64,000 bases of DNA from Hymenobacter metallilatus (lineage in GTDB: Bacteria; Bacteroidota; Bacteroidia; Cytophagales; Hymenobacteraceae). A program made the position numbers and the translations under genes. Positions within the stretch are counted from its first letter, which is position 1, and every line of letters starts with the position of its first letter. Below are positions 34,396 through 43,797 of the stretch, piece by piece. The stretch spans positions 1-64,000 of the forward strand of contig NZ_RWIS01000018.1 in the NCBI RefSeq assembly GCF_003944705.1. Direction: 5' to 3'. The notes below the pieces were generated by a model, which saw only the letters and a list, made by a program, of their open reading frames with translations, did no database searches and was not told the origin of the DNA.

Positions 34396-36009
34396 ATGAT
34401 GGATTCCGCCGCCAACGCTCGCCTTGCACCCTTAGGCATTTCCCACGCTGCCCAGGTGCATCTCAACCTCACCCCCGCCGAGCTGGTAGAACACGCCCTG
34501 CGCCGGGGCGAAGGCACCCTTACTGATACTGGTGCCCTCATGGCCGATACCGGTCAGTTTACCGGCCGCTCGCCCAAAGACCGGTTTGTGGTACGCGACG
34601 CCAATACTGCCGATTCGGTGTGGTGGGGCGACATCAACATTCCCTTCGACGCTGACAAGTTTGACCAGCTGCACCAGAAGATGGTACAGTACCTGGCTGA
34701 TAAGGAAGTGTACGTGCGCGACGCCTACGCCGGCGCCAACCCCAGCTACGAGCTGAAGCTGCGCGTGGTGAACGAGCTAGCCTGGCACAACCTGTTCTGC
34801 TACAACATGTTCCTGCGCCCCGCCGAAGGAGTTGACACTAGCTGGACGCCCGATTTCAGCATCATCTGCGCCCCCGGCTTCGAGGCCGACCCGGCCGTGG
34901 ATGGGACCCGTCAGAAGAATTTTGCCATTCTGAACTTCTCGAAGAAGATGATTCTGATTGGGGGCACGGGTTACGCCGGCGAGATGAAAAAAGGCATTTT
35001 TGGGGTGCTGAACTACCTGCTGCCCCACCAGCACGATACGCTGAGTATGCACTGCTCGGCCAACGTGGGCCAGGCCGGCGACACGGCCATCTTCTTCGGC
35101 CTTTCGGGCACGGGCAAAACGACCCTTTCGGCCGACCCCAACCGGGGCCTGATTGGCGACGATGAGCACGGCTGGACCCCCGATGCGGGCATTTTCAACT
35201 TTGAGGGCGGCTGCTACGCCAAGGTGATTGACCTGAGCCAGGAGAAGGAGCCCGAAATCTGGAATGCCATTAAGTTTGGCTCCATCGTGGAGAACACGCG
35301 CTTCGTACCCGGCACCCACACGGTGGACTACGCCAACAAATCGGTAACGGAAAACACCCGCACGGCCTACCCGATTTCTTACATTCCGAATGCCATTGAG
35401 CCCTCGGTAGCCGAGGCGCCCAAGAACATTTTCTTCCTGACGGCCGATGCATTTGGGGTGCTGCCTCCCATCAGCAAGCTGGATAAGTGCCACGCCATGT
35501 ACCACTTCATGAGCGGCTACACGGCCAAGGTGGCCGGCACGGAAATGGGCGTAACGGAGCCACAGACAACTTTCTCGGCCTGCTTCGGGGCGGTGTTCCT
35601 GCCCCTGCACCCCACCAAGTATGCCGAAATGCTGGGCAAGAAAATGGAGGAAAATGAGGTGAACGTGTGGCTGATAAACACCGGCTGGACGGGCGGCTCC
35701 TACGGCGTGGGCTCCCGCATGAAGCTGAGCTACACCCGGGCCATGATTACGGCCGCCCTCAACGGCCAGCTAAATGAGGTGGAGTTTCACCAGCACCCGG
35801 TGTTTGGGGTGGAAGTGCCCGCCGCCGTACCCGGCGTACCCACCGACATTCTGGACCCGCGCAACACCTGGGCTGATAAGGAGGCCTACGACCGTACCGC
35901 CGCCGAGCTGGCCGAGAAGTTCGTAGCCAACTTCCAGAAGTACGCTGACTTCGCCAACGAGGATATTCTCGCCGGCGCGCCTAAAGTAGCAGTGGCTGCC
36001 GGCGTGTAA
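34396..36009 (+). CDS. pckA: ATP-type phosphoenolpyruvate carboxykinase
   Basis: A 537-residue enzyme interconverting oxaloacetate and PEP with ATP, the gluconeogenic or anaplerotic node. Seen: GRSPKDRFVV, the substrate/metal site with MHCSANVG, the kinase loop GLSGTGKTTLSADP (about 238-251), GDDEHGW and NTGWTGGSYGVG. The start is placed at 34396, after the promoter; the frame extends 19 codons upstream without conserved sequence. Confidence 0.96.
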   Translation: MMDSAANARLAPLGISHAAQVHLNLTPAELVEHALRRGEGTLTDTGALMADTGQFTGRSPKDRFVVRDANTADSVWWGDINIPFDADKFDQLHQKMVQYLADKEVYVRDAYAGANPSYELKLRVVNELAWHNLFCYNMFLRPAEGVDTSWTPDFSIICAPGFEADPAVDGTRQKNFAILNFSKKMILIGGTGYAGEMKKGIFGVLNYLLPHQHDTLSMHCSANVGQAGDTAIFFGLSGTGKTTLSADPNRGLIGDDEHGWTPDAGIFNFEGGCYAKVIDLSQEKEPEIWNAIKFGSIVENTRFVPGTHTVDYANKSVTENTRTAYPISYIPNAIEPSVAEAPKNIFFLTADAFGVLPPISKLDKCHAMYHFMSGYTAKVAGTEMGVTEPQTTFSACFGAVFLPLHPTKYAEMLGKKMEENEVNVWLINTGWTGGSYGVGSRMKLSYTRAMITAALNGQLNEVEFHQHPVFGVEVPAAVPGVPTDILDPRNTWADKEAYDRTAAELAEKFVANFQKYADFANEDILAGAPKVAVAAGV

Positions 36010-36036
36010 CGCGCTGTTGCTCTATTTTTGGCATGT

Positions 36037-36068
36037 AAAGGCCCTTCAGTTGCAGCTGAAGGGCCTTT
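36037..36068. terminator. Bidirectional terminator of pckA
   Basis: AAAGGCCCTTCAG pairs with CTGAAGGGCCTTT; T/A tracts are present on both sides between convergent genes. Confidence 0.85.
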
Positions 36069-36623
36069 TTACTGCTCTTCGTTGCCGATAGGATGGCCAA
36101 GCTCGAGCAGTAACTGACGTAGGCCCGCGTACACGGCTACATCCGCCAGGAGTGCTTGTCCCGAGTCGAGAAGCATCTTCTCGCAGCTGAAACAGATATT
36201 CAGTACTCGTACCAGCTTGAGGTCCTGATAAAAAGCAATGGCGTCGCGGTAAACTGGCCCGCACATCCACCCGGGCGGGTGCTTAAGCGGCAGGTGCAGC
36301 AATGTTTCCAGGCGTTGCACCGGAGAGCTGAGGCGAGGTAGCGTGGCCACGGGCGTGGCGGTGAGATGATAAGCTTCCAGCAAACCAGGGGTAAGCGTTG
36401 TCTGGCCAGGCTGAGGGTAGCACCGAAGCCGCTCCAGGTAGGCCCGCCGAGCGGGCAGTTCGGCGGCAGTTGCTGTAAGCAGTTGCATCCGGCCTTCAAC
36501 TGCCAGCCGCTGGGCGGCCTGTTGTAGCTGCTCCCACTTCTGCCCCCGCAATAATGAGAAAGTAGTAATATGCGTGAAATACGGCGGCTGCTGGAACGCC
36601 CACCCGGATAGCTCATTGGCCAT
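36069..36623 (-). CDS. Hypothetical protein
   Basis: Encodes 184 residues from ATG 36623 (MANELSGWAFQQPPYFTH). Leu-rich, likely soluble; it contains CFSCEKM near the end. No family is recognised. It lies 19 bases after the two-TM gene upstream and probably shares its transcript. An upstream in-frame ATG at 36692 would overlap that gene. Confidence 0.6.
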   Translation of the reverse strand: MANELSGWAFQQPPYFTHITTFSLLRGQKWEQLQQAAQRLAVEGRMQLLTATAAELPARRAYLERLRCYPQPGQTTLTPGLLEAYHLTATPVATLPRLSSPVQRLETLLHLPLKHPPGWMCGPVYRDAIAFYQDLKLVRVLNICFSCEKMLLDSGQALLADVAVYAGLRQLLLELGHPIGNEEQ

Positions 36624-36642
36624 AGCACTCCAAGGCAGTGGA

Positions 36643-37020
36643 TTATTTGAGCTGCTGCAGCATTTTTTCAGCTGCTTTTTTATCGAGCGCACTCTTAATT
36701 ATCAGGCCTACTCCCAGCCCTATAAGGCCATAGTAGAGCACCACATGGTTGGTAAGGTACACCAAGCTCAACAAGGAAAGCATTATCCCACCGCCAGCAA
36801 ACACGCTACCGATGGTCCGCAGCATTCCAGCGGTTTTTAGCTGTTTGCGGGCATCCTCGGTAGCCAGCAGCCGCTGCAGCTTCTGGTATTTGAGGGCCAG
36901 TGGCGCAGCCTGCTCCGGGGCCGCACCTTCCAGCAGCAGCATTTCCTGCACCTGTTGGCAGCTCTGGCCGATTGTGTACAGATGAATGGCTTGCTTTTGA
37001 GCGTATTTCTCCCGGTACAT
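36643..37020 (-). CDS. Small membrane protein, two TM helices
   Basis: A 125-residue protein. The N-terminal helical cytoplasmic part (YREKYAQKQAIHLYTIGQS) is followed by two adjacent TM segments (about 66-85 and 90-108) and a basic tail. No family is recognised. Divergent from the S1/P1 nuclease gene. Confidence 0.65.
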   Translation of the reverse strand: MYREKYAQKQAIHLYTIGQSCQQVQEMLLLEGAAPEQAAPLALKYQKLQRLLATEDARKQLKTAGMLRTIGSVFAGGGIMLSLLSLVYLTNHVVLYYGLIGLGVGLIIKSALDKKAAEKMLQQLK

Positions 37021-37059
37021 GGCAGTGAAAAGGATACGGTGAGGTGGCCGTAAAACTAG

Positions 37060-37067
37060 TAAGTTTG
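37060..37067 (+). promoter_or_regulatory. Promoter -7 element of the S1/P1 nuclease gene
   Basis: TAAGTTTG lies 33 bases before the ATG at 37101. Confidence 0.55.
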
Positions 37068-37100
37068 TTGTCTCACTTCACCTCCTTCTCTCATTCCTGT

Positions 37101-37883
37101 ATGCGCAAGCGCCTGTTGCCGCTGTTGCTGGCCCTGCTGTCCCCCCTGAGCCTCTGGGCCTGGGGCGTGGAGGGCCACCGTACCGTCGGAAAAATTGCGG
37201 AACACCACCTCTCCCGTCACGCCCGCCGTGAGGTAAAGAAACTGTTGGGCTCCGAGACGCTGACCATGGTCAGCACCTGGCCTGATGAAATCCGCTACTA
37301 TCCGGAGTTCAAGGATACGGCTCCCTGGCACTACGTGAACACGCCCTCCGGCCTGGGCCACGATGCCTACCTGCAAGCGGTAAAAACCCAGACCACCGCC
37401 AACGCCTACTCGGCCCTGGAAACCCAGCTGCGCATCCTCGGCGACGAAAGCAAGCCCCAGGCCGAGCGTGCGGCGGCTCTCAAGTTTGTGGTGCACTTGG
37501 TGGGGGATATTCATCAGCCCATGCACACGGGCCATGCCGAAGACAAAGGCGGCAACGACATCAAGCTCAAATACCGTGGCAAAGACACCAACCTGCACAG
37601 CCTCTGGGATAGTGGCCTGATTGAGTACCAGGGCCTCTCCTACACCGAAATGGCCTGCCAGTACGACCGGAAGCTCCGGCACGGCCAGGTACACAAGCTC
37701 CAGACCACCGCTCCGGAAGAGTGGCTGTGGGAGTCGTACACTTCCAGCGAGAAGCTTTACCAGGAGACTCCCATGGGCACCGACGTTGACTATACATACT
37801 ACCCCGCTCACGCTGAGCTGATGAAGCAGCGCATTGTGGAGGCCGGCATCCGGCTGGCCGGGCTGCTTAACGACGTGCTATAG
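37101..37883 (+). CDS. Secreted S1/P1-family nuclease
   Basis: A 260-residue zinc-dependent nuclease/3'-nucleotidase. Signal peptide MRKRLLPLLLALLSPLSLWA; the mature protein starts W-G, where the N-terminal Trp is a zinc ligand in this family. Other metal ligands: EGHRTVGKIAEHHL, TWPDEIR, WHYVNT, HLVGDIHQPMHTG and GGNDI with NLHSLWDSG. It probably degrades extracellular RNA or single-stranded DNA in the periplasm or outside. Confidence 0.93.
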   Translation: MRKRLLPLLLALLSPLSLWAWGVEGHRTVGKIAEHHLSRHARREVKKLLGSETLTMVSTWPDEIRYYPEFKDTAPWHYVNTPSGLGHDAYLQAVKTQTTANAYSALETQLRILGDESKPQAERAAALKFVVHLVGDIHQPMHTGHAEDKGGNDIKLKYRGKDTNLHSLWDSGLIEYQGLSYTEMACQYDRKLRHGQVHKLQTTAPEEWLWESYTSSEKLYQETPMGTDVDYTYYPAHAELMKQRIVEAGIRLAGLLNDVL

Positions 37884-37910
37884 GCACATTGCACGGCCTC
37901 CTGACGCACA

Positions 37911-37948
37911 AAAATGCCCCGCTGCCGGTCTGGCAACGGGGCATTTTA
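37911..37948. terminator. Bidirectional terminator
   Basis: AAAATGCCCCG and CGGGGCATTTT form the stem base, between convergent genes. Confidence 0.8.
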
Positions 37949-37977
37949 GCTTGGAAAGGAAGCGGTAAAGGCGCGGC

Positions 37978-39045
37978 TTAATTATCGTGGAAGGCAAGGC
38001 TACTGATTTCCTTTTGGTCGTTGCCGGTACTGGTTTTGCCTTTGGTGCCTAGCCAGGCCGCCAAGGCCACCCCGGCCCCTACCAGTAAGGCCGTGCGCAG
38101 CGTTGGGGTGCCAGCCGTTACAGCTTCGGTATAGTAGCTGGTTTCGCGGGTGCTACCGGGGTAGTTGCCCCTTTCCTGCAGCTGGCCCATGGGCTTGTCG
38201 AGGGCGTTGTGTTGCAGGGGGCGCGGGGCGTACTCGGCTTTTTCCTGCTTGGCAAAGGCCTTTTCCATGAACTTATCGAGCAGCGTAGGCGTCCAGTGCT
38301 CCATGCCAATCAGGGCTTTACCGCCGCCGCCGACCACCACGGCCCGTTCGGGGGTAGTGCAGCAGTGCAGAATGGCCCGGGCCACGGTTTCGGGCGCGTA
38401 GGCCGGCGGCGCATGCTGGGCCTCCCGCTCCATATAGTTTTTGGCGTGCACCGGGTACGGCGTGTCAATGGCCGAGGGCTGAATGAGCGTAACGGCAACG
38501 GGCGCTCCGTCCATTTCCAGCTCCATGCGCAGGCCATCAGTAAATCCCTTCACGGCGTGCTTGCTGGCCGAGTAGATGGATTGCAGAATGGCCGTTACGT
38601 CGGACAGGATGCTGCCTACGTTGATGATGGCCCCACCCTTCGGTTTCAGATGCTTGCTGGCTTCCAGGGAGCCATGGACCAGCCCCCAGAAGTTCACCTC
38701 AAACAGCTGGCGCATATCTTCCACCGGAATCTGCTCCAGCTTGCCGTAGATGGATACGCCGGCGTTGTTAATCCAGGTGTCGAAGCCCCCGAACTTGCTG
38801 ATGGCCTGCTGAGCCAGCCGCTGCACCTCCTCGGGGCGGCTCACGTCGGTTACCACGTAGGTGGCCGTGCCACCGGCCTGGTTGATTTCCTCCGCCAGCT
38901 GTTGCAATGCATCCTCACTACGGGCTGCCAGCACCAGCTTGGCTCCTTTAGCGGCGGCCATCCGGGCCATTACCAGCCCAATGCCGGAGGAAGCTCCGGT
39001 GATGACAATAACTTGGTCTTTGAGTTTTTTGAGTGTAATAGCCAT
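37978..39045 (-). CDS. Short-chain dehydrogenase/reductase with C-terminal TM
   Basis: A 355-residue SDR. Cofactor motif TGASSGIG (about 17-24), NNAGVS (about 92), and the catalytic Ser and Tyr-Lys in SIYSASK. About 80 residues beyond the Rossmann domain end in a hydrophobic segment (TALLVGAGVALAAWLG), suggesting membrane attachment. The substrate cannot be inferred. Confidence 0.88.
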   Translation of the reverse strand: MAITLKKLKDQVIVITGASSGIGLVMARMAAAKGAKLVLAARSEDALQQLAEEINQAGGTATYVVTDVSRPEEVQRLAQQAISKFGGFDTWINNAGVSIYGKLEQIPVEDMRQLFEVNFWGLVHGSLEASKHLKPKGGAIINVGSILSDVTAILQSIYSASKHAVKGFTDGLRMELEMDGAPVAVTLIQPSAIDTPYPVHAKNYMEREAQHAPPAYAPETVARAILHCCTTPERAVVVGGGGKALIGMEHWTPTLLDKFMEKAFAKQEKAEYAPRPLQHNALDKPMGQLQERGNYPGSTRETSYYTEAVTAGTPTLRTALLVGAGVALAAWLGTKGKTSTGNDQKEISSLAFHDN

Positions 39046-39145
39046 AGCACGTGAGTAAAAAAATGAGTGAAGCAGGCCGTGTAGCGCTTCCCTGTTAGTA
39101 CGGGCGTACTGTTGGGTTGTTATTCTTGAGCTTGCCGATTCGCCC

Positions 39146-39153
39146 TACCTTTG
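39146..39153 (+). promoter_or_regulatory. Promoter -7 element of rsmE
   Basis: TACCTTTG ends four bases before the ATG at 39158. Confidence 0.65.
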
Positions 39154-39157
39154 GCCC

Positions 39158-39865
39158 ATGCCCCACACCTTTTTTGCCCCCGACCTGACTGCTGCGCTCA
39201 GCTACACCCTGCCCGAAGAGGAAAGCAAGCACGCCGTGCGGGTGCTGCGCCTGGCCGCCGGCGACGCCGTGGTGCTGGTAAACGGGCAGGGCGGCGTGTA
39301 CGCCGCCGAAGTAGCCGACCCCAACCCCAAGCGCTGCCAGCTGCGCATCGTGGAGGCCCGACTGGCTGCGCGCCGCGCCTACACTGTACATCTGGCCGTG
39401 GCCCCCACCAAAAACCTCGACCGGATGGAGTGGCTGGTAGAAAAAGCCACCGAAATCGGGGTTGATACCATCACGTTTCTGCGCTGTGCCCGCTCCGAGC
39501 GGCGGGAACTGAAGCTGGACCGCCTGGAAAAAATAGCCATCAGCGCCCTCAAGCAGTCGGGGCAGGCGTGGCTGCCCCAGCTCACGGAGCTGACGGATTT
39601 CAGCCGGTTCCTGCCCACCGTAACCCCGGAAACCACTTTCATTGCCCACCTGGAGGACGGTGAGCGGACCCCGCTGGCGCGGGTGGCGGCCCTGGGCAGC
39701 GGCTGCTGCGTACTCATCGGGCCCGAAGGGGACTTCACTCCCCCGGAAATTGCGGCGGCCTTTGGCCAGGGCATCCGGCCGGTTACGCTGGGAGCCTCCC
39801 GCCTGCGCACCGAAACCGCCGCTCTGGCGGCTGTGCACACGGTACACGTGGCGCGGGAGTTGTAA
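39158..39865 (+). CDS. rsmE: 16S rRNA (uracil1498-N3)-methyltransferase RsmE
   Basis: A 235-residue SPOUT methyltransferase. N-terminal PUA-like domain (to about 70, EEESKHAVRVLRLAAGD), then the knotted domain with LVEKATEIGV, CARSERR, ALKQSGQAW, IGPEGDFTPPEI and LGASRLRTETAAL. It modifies U1498 of 16S rRNA. DUF4159 follows 54 bases downstream. Confidence 0.95.
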   Translation: MPHTFFAPDLTAALSYTLPEEESKHAVRVLRLAAGDAVVLVNGQGGVYAAEVADPNPKRCQLRIVEARLAARRAYTVHLAVAPTKNLDRMEWLVEKATEIGVDTITFLRCARSERRELKLDRLEKIAISALKQSGQAWLPQLTELTDFSRFLPTVTPETTFIAHLEDGERTPLARVAALGSGCCVLIGPEGDFTPPEIAAAFGQGIRPVTLGASRLRTETAALAAVHTVHVAREL

Positions 39866-39919
39866 CCCAGTGAACGACTTCGCCCTGTGCTGCCGTTATT
39901 GTTGTTAGTTTTTACTCCG

Positions 39920-40582
39920 ATGATGAAAAAGCTGCTCCTACTCGTTGCGTTGCTGCTGCCGCTGCTGGCGGCGGCCCCGGCCCCCAGCTTCCGCATTGCC
40001 AAGCTGCATTACGGTGGCGGCGGCGACTGGTACGCCAACAAAACCAGCCTGCCCAACCTCATCCGGTTCTGCAACCAGACCCTGCGCACCAACATCGACC
40101 TCGAGGAGGCTACCGTGGAGCTGGATTCGCCGGAGCTGCTCACCTATCCCTTCGTGCACATGACGGGCCACGGCAACGTGACGTTTACGGATGCCGAAGC
40201 CCGCAACCTACGCCGCTACCTTATTGGCGGAGGCTTCCTGCACATTGATGACAACTACGGGCTCGATAAATTTATCCGGCCGGAAATGAAGAAAGTGTTT
40301 CCGGAGCTGGACTTCGTGGAGCTGCCCTTCACCCACCCTATCTATCACCAGAAATTTCAGTTTCCCGGAGGCCTGCCCAAGGTACACGAGCACGACGGCA
40401 AGCGCCCCCAGGGCTTTGGGTTGCTGCATAAGGGCCGGCTGGTGTGCTTCTACAGCTACGAGTGCGACCTGGGCAACGGCTGGGAGGACCTGGGTACCTA
40501 CCCCGAGGATAAGCCGGCCACGCATGAGGCTGCGTTGAAGATGGGCGCCAATTTAGTGTGCTACGCGCTGACGCAGGAGTAG
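39920..40582 (+). CDS. DUF4159 exported protein
   Basis: A 220-residue protein with a signal peptide (MMKKLLLLVALLLPLLAAA). The mature part begins FRIAKLHYGGGGDWYANKTS and contains GGGFLHIDDNYGLD and HPIYHQ, typical of DUF4159, a GATase-like fold of unknown role common in Bacteroidota. Probably cotranscribed with rsmE. Confidence 0.88.
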   Translation: MMKKLLLLVALLLPLLAAAPAPSFRIAKLHYGGGGDWYANKTSLPNLIRFCNQTLRTNIDLEEATVELDSPELLTYPFVHMTGHGNVTFTDAEARNLRRYLIGGGFLHIDDNYGLDKFIRPEMKKVFPELDFVELPFTHPIYHQKFQFPGGLPKVHEHDGKRPQGFGLLHKGRLVCFYSYECDLGNGWEDLGTYPEDKPATHEAALKMGANLVCYALTQE

Positions 40583-40706
40583 TAATGAAAGGAATAGGTA
40601 ACAGGTGAATGGGAAGAGGCAAGGCCTGTTTTACCCTCCCCGGCGGGACAGTATACCGCCAGAGACGCTTTGCCAGTATCTATCCACTTTTCACCTCGTT
40701 GCCCTC

Positions 40707-41231
40707 TTAAAACCGGCGCTGCAGAATTTCTCCCAGCAGGAAAGCGGTGCGCAGGGTGCCGGGGTTTCTTAGCAGTTCGCCCAAAGGCGGGCGCGCCTCC
40801 GGGGTAGCGCCGGGCTGACGGCTCCAATAGTCATCGGGGTTGGGCTGGTTGGCGGCCCGGGGCAGCGTGGCGGCCCGGCGTACGGCCCGGCGCGGCGCTT
40901 CCAGCAAGTGGGGCGCGGCCGACCGTTCCAGGGACCGGGCCGGGGCTTCGGTTTTCTCCAGGCTGCGAGGCCGGGGAGCGGCTTCGGCCGGCAGCGGCCG
41001 CCCGCCCATGGTGGTGGCTGGCGGCACTGGCCGGGCCGCGGGCTGGTTTTGCGTCTGAAATTGCTTGAGCAATTCGTCGAAGCTCCCGGCGGGTAGGGCC
41101 GCGGGCCGTCCGGTAGTACGGGGCCGCTCCCGCTGCTCGCGGGCAGTGGTGGTTCGGGCTTTCTGCACCATTCGCCAGATAAATACGGCCAGACCAATCA
41201 GGATCCAGGCCAGTGCTTTCAGTTCAGCCAT
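40707..41231 (-). CDS. Membrane-anchored protein with Pro/Arg-rich linker
   Basis: A 174-residue protein. One N-terminal TM (ELKALAWILIGLAVFIWRM) is followed by a basic Arg/Ala/Pro-rich region and a conserved-looking C-terminus LRTAFLLGEILQRRF. The type is known as a hypothetical protein of Bacteroidota; role unknown. ATG 41231 gives the TM at the very N-terminus, so the longer frame to 41309 is not used. Confidence 0.65.
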   Translation of the reverse strand: MAELKALAWILIGLAVFIWRMVQKARTTTAREQRERPRTTGRPAALPAGSFDELLKQFQTQNQPAARPVPPATTMGGRPLPAEAAPRPRSLEKTEAPARSLERSAAPHLLEAPRRAVRRAATLPRAANQPNPDDYWSRQPGATPEARPPLGELLRNPGTLRTAFLLGEILQRRF

Positions 41232-41317
41232 TGTGTGCAGAAGAAAAGAAGACCAGAGGAACACAGTGCCGCAGCCGGAGCCACGGCCCACCGGCGCGGA
41301 CCCTGCCAAACCGATGG

Positions 41318-41887
41318 TTAACGTACGCCTTTTTCGGGAAAGCGCCCTTTCTTAGTTCGGTAGAAAGCCTTGATTTCCTCCAGGTCCTTCTCATAGTCGC
41401 CGGTGGGCCAGAAGGCCGGACCGACGCCGGCTTCTTTCTTCTCGTAGTCCAGGTAGCCCAGCAGAATGGGTACCCCTGCCCCGAGCGCCGCATGATAGAA
41501 GCCTTTACGCCATTTAGGCTGGTACGAGCGGGTGCCTTCGGGCGTGATGAGAATCACCAGCTCCTCCCGCTCGTTGAACAGCTGTACCATACCGTCAACG
41601 AGGCTGTTGTTTTTGCTGCGGTCCACGGCCAGCCCGCCCAGGCTGCGCACCAGGCCGCCCAGGATGGGCAGGGTGGTCCACTCCTTTTTGATGGTGAGCT
41701 TTACATCCACGTCCATCAGGAAAAAAGCCGCCCGCGCAAACATAAAGTCCCAGTTGCTGGTGTGGGGGGCGGCAATCATCATGCTTTTCTTGATACCGGG
41801 TGGTACCTGGGAGCCCAGGCGCCACCCTGTTATCCAGAACCAGAATTTAGAGAACAGGTACCAGAAGGTAGAAGTCTTTCGAGCCAT
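41318..41887 (-). CDS. PlsC-like 1-acyl-glycerol-3-phosphate acyltransferase family protein
   Basis: A 189-residue acyltransferase. The HxxxxD catalytic motif is HTSNWD (about 41-46) and the second block is ITPEGTRS (about 117). Short soluble members of this branch attach acyl chains to glycerophospholipid or related precursors at the membrane. Starts at ATG 41887, followed by MARKTSTFWYLFSKFWFW with an amphipathic membrane-binding character. Confidence 0.88.
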   Translation of the reverse strand: MARKTSTFWYLFSKFWFWITGWRLGSQVPPGIKKSMMIAAPHTSNWDFMFARAAFFLMDVDVKLTIKKEWTTLPILGGLVRSLGGLAVDRSKNNSLVDGMVQLFNEREELVILITPEGTRSYQPKWRKGFYHAALGAGVPILLGYLDYEKKEAGVGPAFWPTGDYEKDLEEIKAFYRTKKGRFPEKGVR

Positions 41888-41965
41888 ACGTGTGCGGAAG
41901 CAGTAGCCGGGTGGGTGCAAGGGCTACCAGAAGTCAAAGCTAGAGAAATGCCGCGGAAGCCCCTA

Positions 41966-42784
41966 CTACAGCTGCAGTAAAGCGCGGAGCTCAGGGGCCC
42001 GGCCTAGGGTGTAGTGGTAGCCAACCTCAAACAATTCCGCGGCCCGCCGGAAGCTTAAAGTACGATACTGACACAGCTCGGGCGGTTCCAGCAGCAGGTG
42101 GCAAAGACGCTTACTCAGCACCGTGTTGCCCCCAATAGCCAGGTTGAATGTGCGCTCAATTAAAGCCCGCATGTTCGGTACCTGCGCTTCGGGGTTGGGG
42201 GGGTTGCAATGCACGCCTACCACCCGCAGCCCGGGCGGGGCTGCCTGCAGCAGGCACTCTACCGGCAAATTGTTCAGCAGTCCGCCGTCTACCAGCTGCC
42301 GCCCCTGGTATTCTACCGGCCGGTACAGGATGGGCACGGCCGCCGACGCCAGTAGCGGCGGCAGCAGGGGGCCTGTGGTAAACGACACCGAACTACCCGC
42401 CAGCAAATCGGTGGCAATAAGTATAAGAGGCAGACGCAGCTGCTCAAAGGTGCAGCCTACCCCCAGATATTCCTCCAACAGGGTCCCGACGGCATCCATG
42501 TGCAGCAGGCCGTGGCGGCTTAGGGCAATATGGGTGATGCGGGAAATCCGCAGCTCCAGCAATAGCCGCAGCACTTCCCGGGGGGGCATACCGGCCGCAT
42601 ACAGCGCCCCTACGATGCCCCCGGACGATACCCCTGACAAGCAGGCTACGGGCAGTTGCAGCTCATCCAGTGCCGCCAGCACCCCCAAATGAGCAATACC
42701 CCGCGCCCCCCCACCCGATAAGGCCAGCCCGAGTGCGTTGCTGGCAGCGGGTTGCTGATTGCTGATTGCAGGCTGCTGAGTCAC
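41966..42784 (-). CDS. Patatin-like phospholipase
   Basis: A 272-residue lipid hydrolase. Oxyanion block LSGGGARGIAHLG (about 22-34), nucleophile GVSSGG (Ser about 53) and the catalytic Asp in VDGGLLNN. No signal peptide: cytoplasmic. The start is a GTG at 42784 and the first 16 residues (TQQPAISNQQPAASN) are encoded by a GCTGATT-type tandem repeat, with no alternative start before the active-site motif. Confidence 0.88.
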   Translation of the reverse strand: MTQQPAISNQQPAASNALGLALSGGGARGIAHLGVLAALDELQLPVACLSGVSSGGIVGALYAAGMPPREVLRLLLELRISRITHIALSRHGLLHMDAVGTLLEEYLGVGCTFEQLRLPLILIATDLLAGSSVSFTTGPLLPPLLASAAVPILYRPVEYQGRQLVDGGLLNNLPVECLLQAAPPGLRVVGVHCNPPNPEAQVPNMRALIERTFNLAIGGNTVLSKRLCHLLLEPPELCQYRTLSFRRAAELFEVGYHYTLGRAPELRALLQL

Positions 42785-42831
42785 GGAACTGATGGGCTAC
42801 AATTGACAATAAACCAAAAACCAGCAACTAT

Positions 42832-43680
42832 TTACAGCTCGTTCAATCGGAAACGCTCCGCTACCCGAATGCCCTTTTCGGTGTCCTGTACGGTAATGCA
42901 CTCCGTCTGGGCATCGTGCTCCAGCACCAGCACCCAGTTTTCGGCGGCGGCACGGCGCAGCAGGACTTCTTTTTCCTGCATCGTCACCAGAGGGCGCATA
43001 TCATAGCCCATTACGTACGGCAGGGGAACGTGGGCGGCACTCGGAATCAGGTCGGCCACAAAAGCCAGCGTCCGGCCTTTGTAGGGCAGCACCGGCAGCA
43101 TCATTTTCTCGGTGTGCCCATCTACCAGCACAATCTCCTGCAAGCCGAGCAGGGCGGCGGGCACGCTGCCCTCCGCCGTAATAAACTGCAGCTGCCCGCT
43201 CTCCTGAATAGGCCGGATGTTTTCCTGCAAGAAACTGGCCTTCTCGCGCGGGTTGGGCGTCAGGGCCCAGTCCCAGTGCGTCTGGTTGCTCCAGTAGGTA
43301 GCGTTGGGGAAGGCCAGTTGCAGCTTATCGTCGGGGGTACGCACCACGGCTCCGCCCACGTGGTCGAAGTGAAGGTGGGTCAGGAACACGTCGGTTATAT
43401 CCGCGGAAGTGAAGCCGTGCTGCCGCAACGAATTCTCCAGCGTATCGTCGCCGTGCAGGTAAAAGTGGCCCCGGAACTTCTCGTCCTGCTTGCTGCCGAT
43501 GCCGGTATCCACCAGCGTCAGGCGGCCCGCGTCTTCAATCAGCAAACAGCGCAACGCCCATGTGCACATGTTGTTGGCATCGGCAGGCACCAGCTTTTGC
43601 CACATGCTCTTGGGCACCACGCCAAACATGGCACCGCCATCCAGCTTAAACAGGCCAGTATCGAGGGTATGAACGGTCAT
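42832..43680 (-). CDS. MBL-fold metallo-hydrolase
   Basis: A 282-residue metallo-beta-lactamase-fold hydrolase. Metal motif LTHLHFDHVGG (about 101-111), further ligands in VDGHTEKM and EHDAQ. The overall layout (LVDTGIGSK) is like lactonase or quorum-quenching hydrolases, but the substrate cannot be assigned. Between two short repeats. Confidence 0.88.
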   Translation of the reverse strand: MTVHTLDTGLFKLDGGAMFGVVPKSMWQKLVPADANNMCTWALRCLLIEDAGRLTLVDTGIGSKQDEKFRGHFYLHGDDTLENSLRQHGFTSADITDVFLTHLHFDHVGGAVVRTPDDKLQLAFPNATYWSNQTHWDWALTPNPREKASFLQENIRPIQESGQLQFITAEGSVPAALLGLQEIVLVDGHTEKMMLPVLPYKGRTLAFVADLIPSAAHVPLPYVMGYDMRPLVTMQEKEVLLRRAAAENWVLVLEHDAQTECITVQDTEKGIRVAERFRLNEL

Positions 43681-43688
43681 GTCTTGTT

Positions 43689-43797
43689 AATTAAAAATTG
43701 AGAATGAAAAATGAGTAGTAAGAGCTCTGAGCAAAACAAAAATGCCGTTAGCACGATGCAAACGGCATTTTTGTTTTTTAATTCTCAATTTTTAATT
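43689..43797. repeat. AT-rich inverted repeat enclosing a terminator
   Basis: AATTAAAAATTGAGAAT (43689-43705) and ATTCTCAATTTTTAATT (43781-43797) bound a hairpin AAAAATGCCGTT/AACGGCATTTTT (about 43738-43772) with a T run. The arm is identical to that at 19021/19217. The right arm contains the accA stop codon. Confidence 0.75.

Noticed and set aside
37060..37067. Riboswitch or leader RNA upstream of the S1/P1 nuclease gene
   Set aside because: The leader after the promoter is only about 30 bases, too short for a known aptamer.
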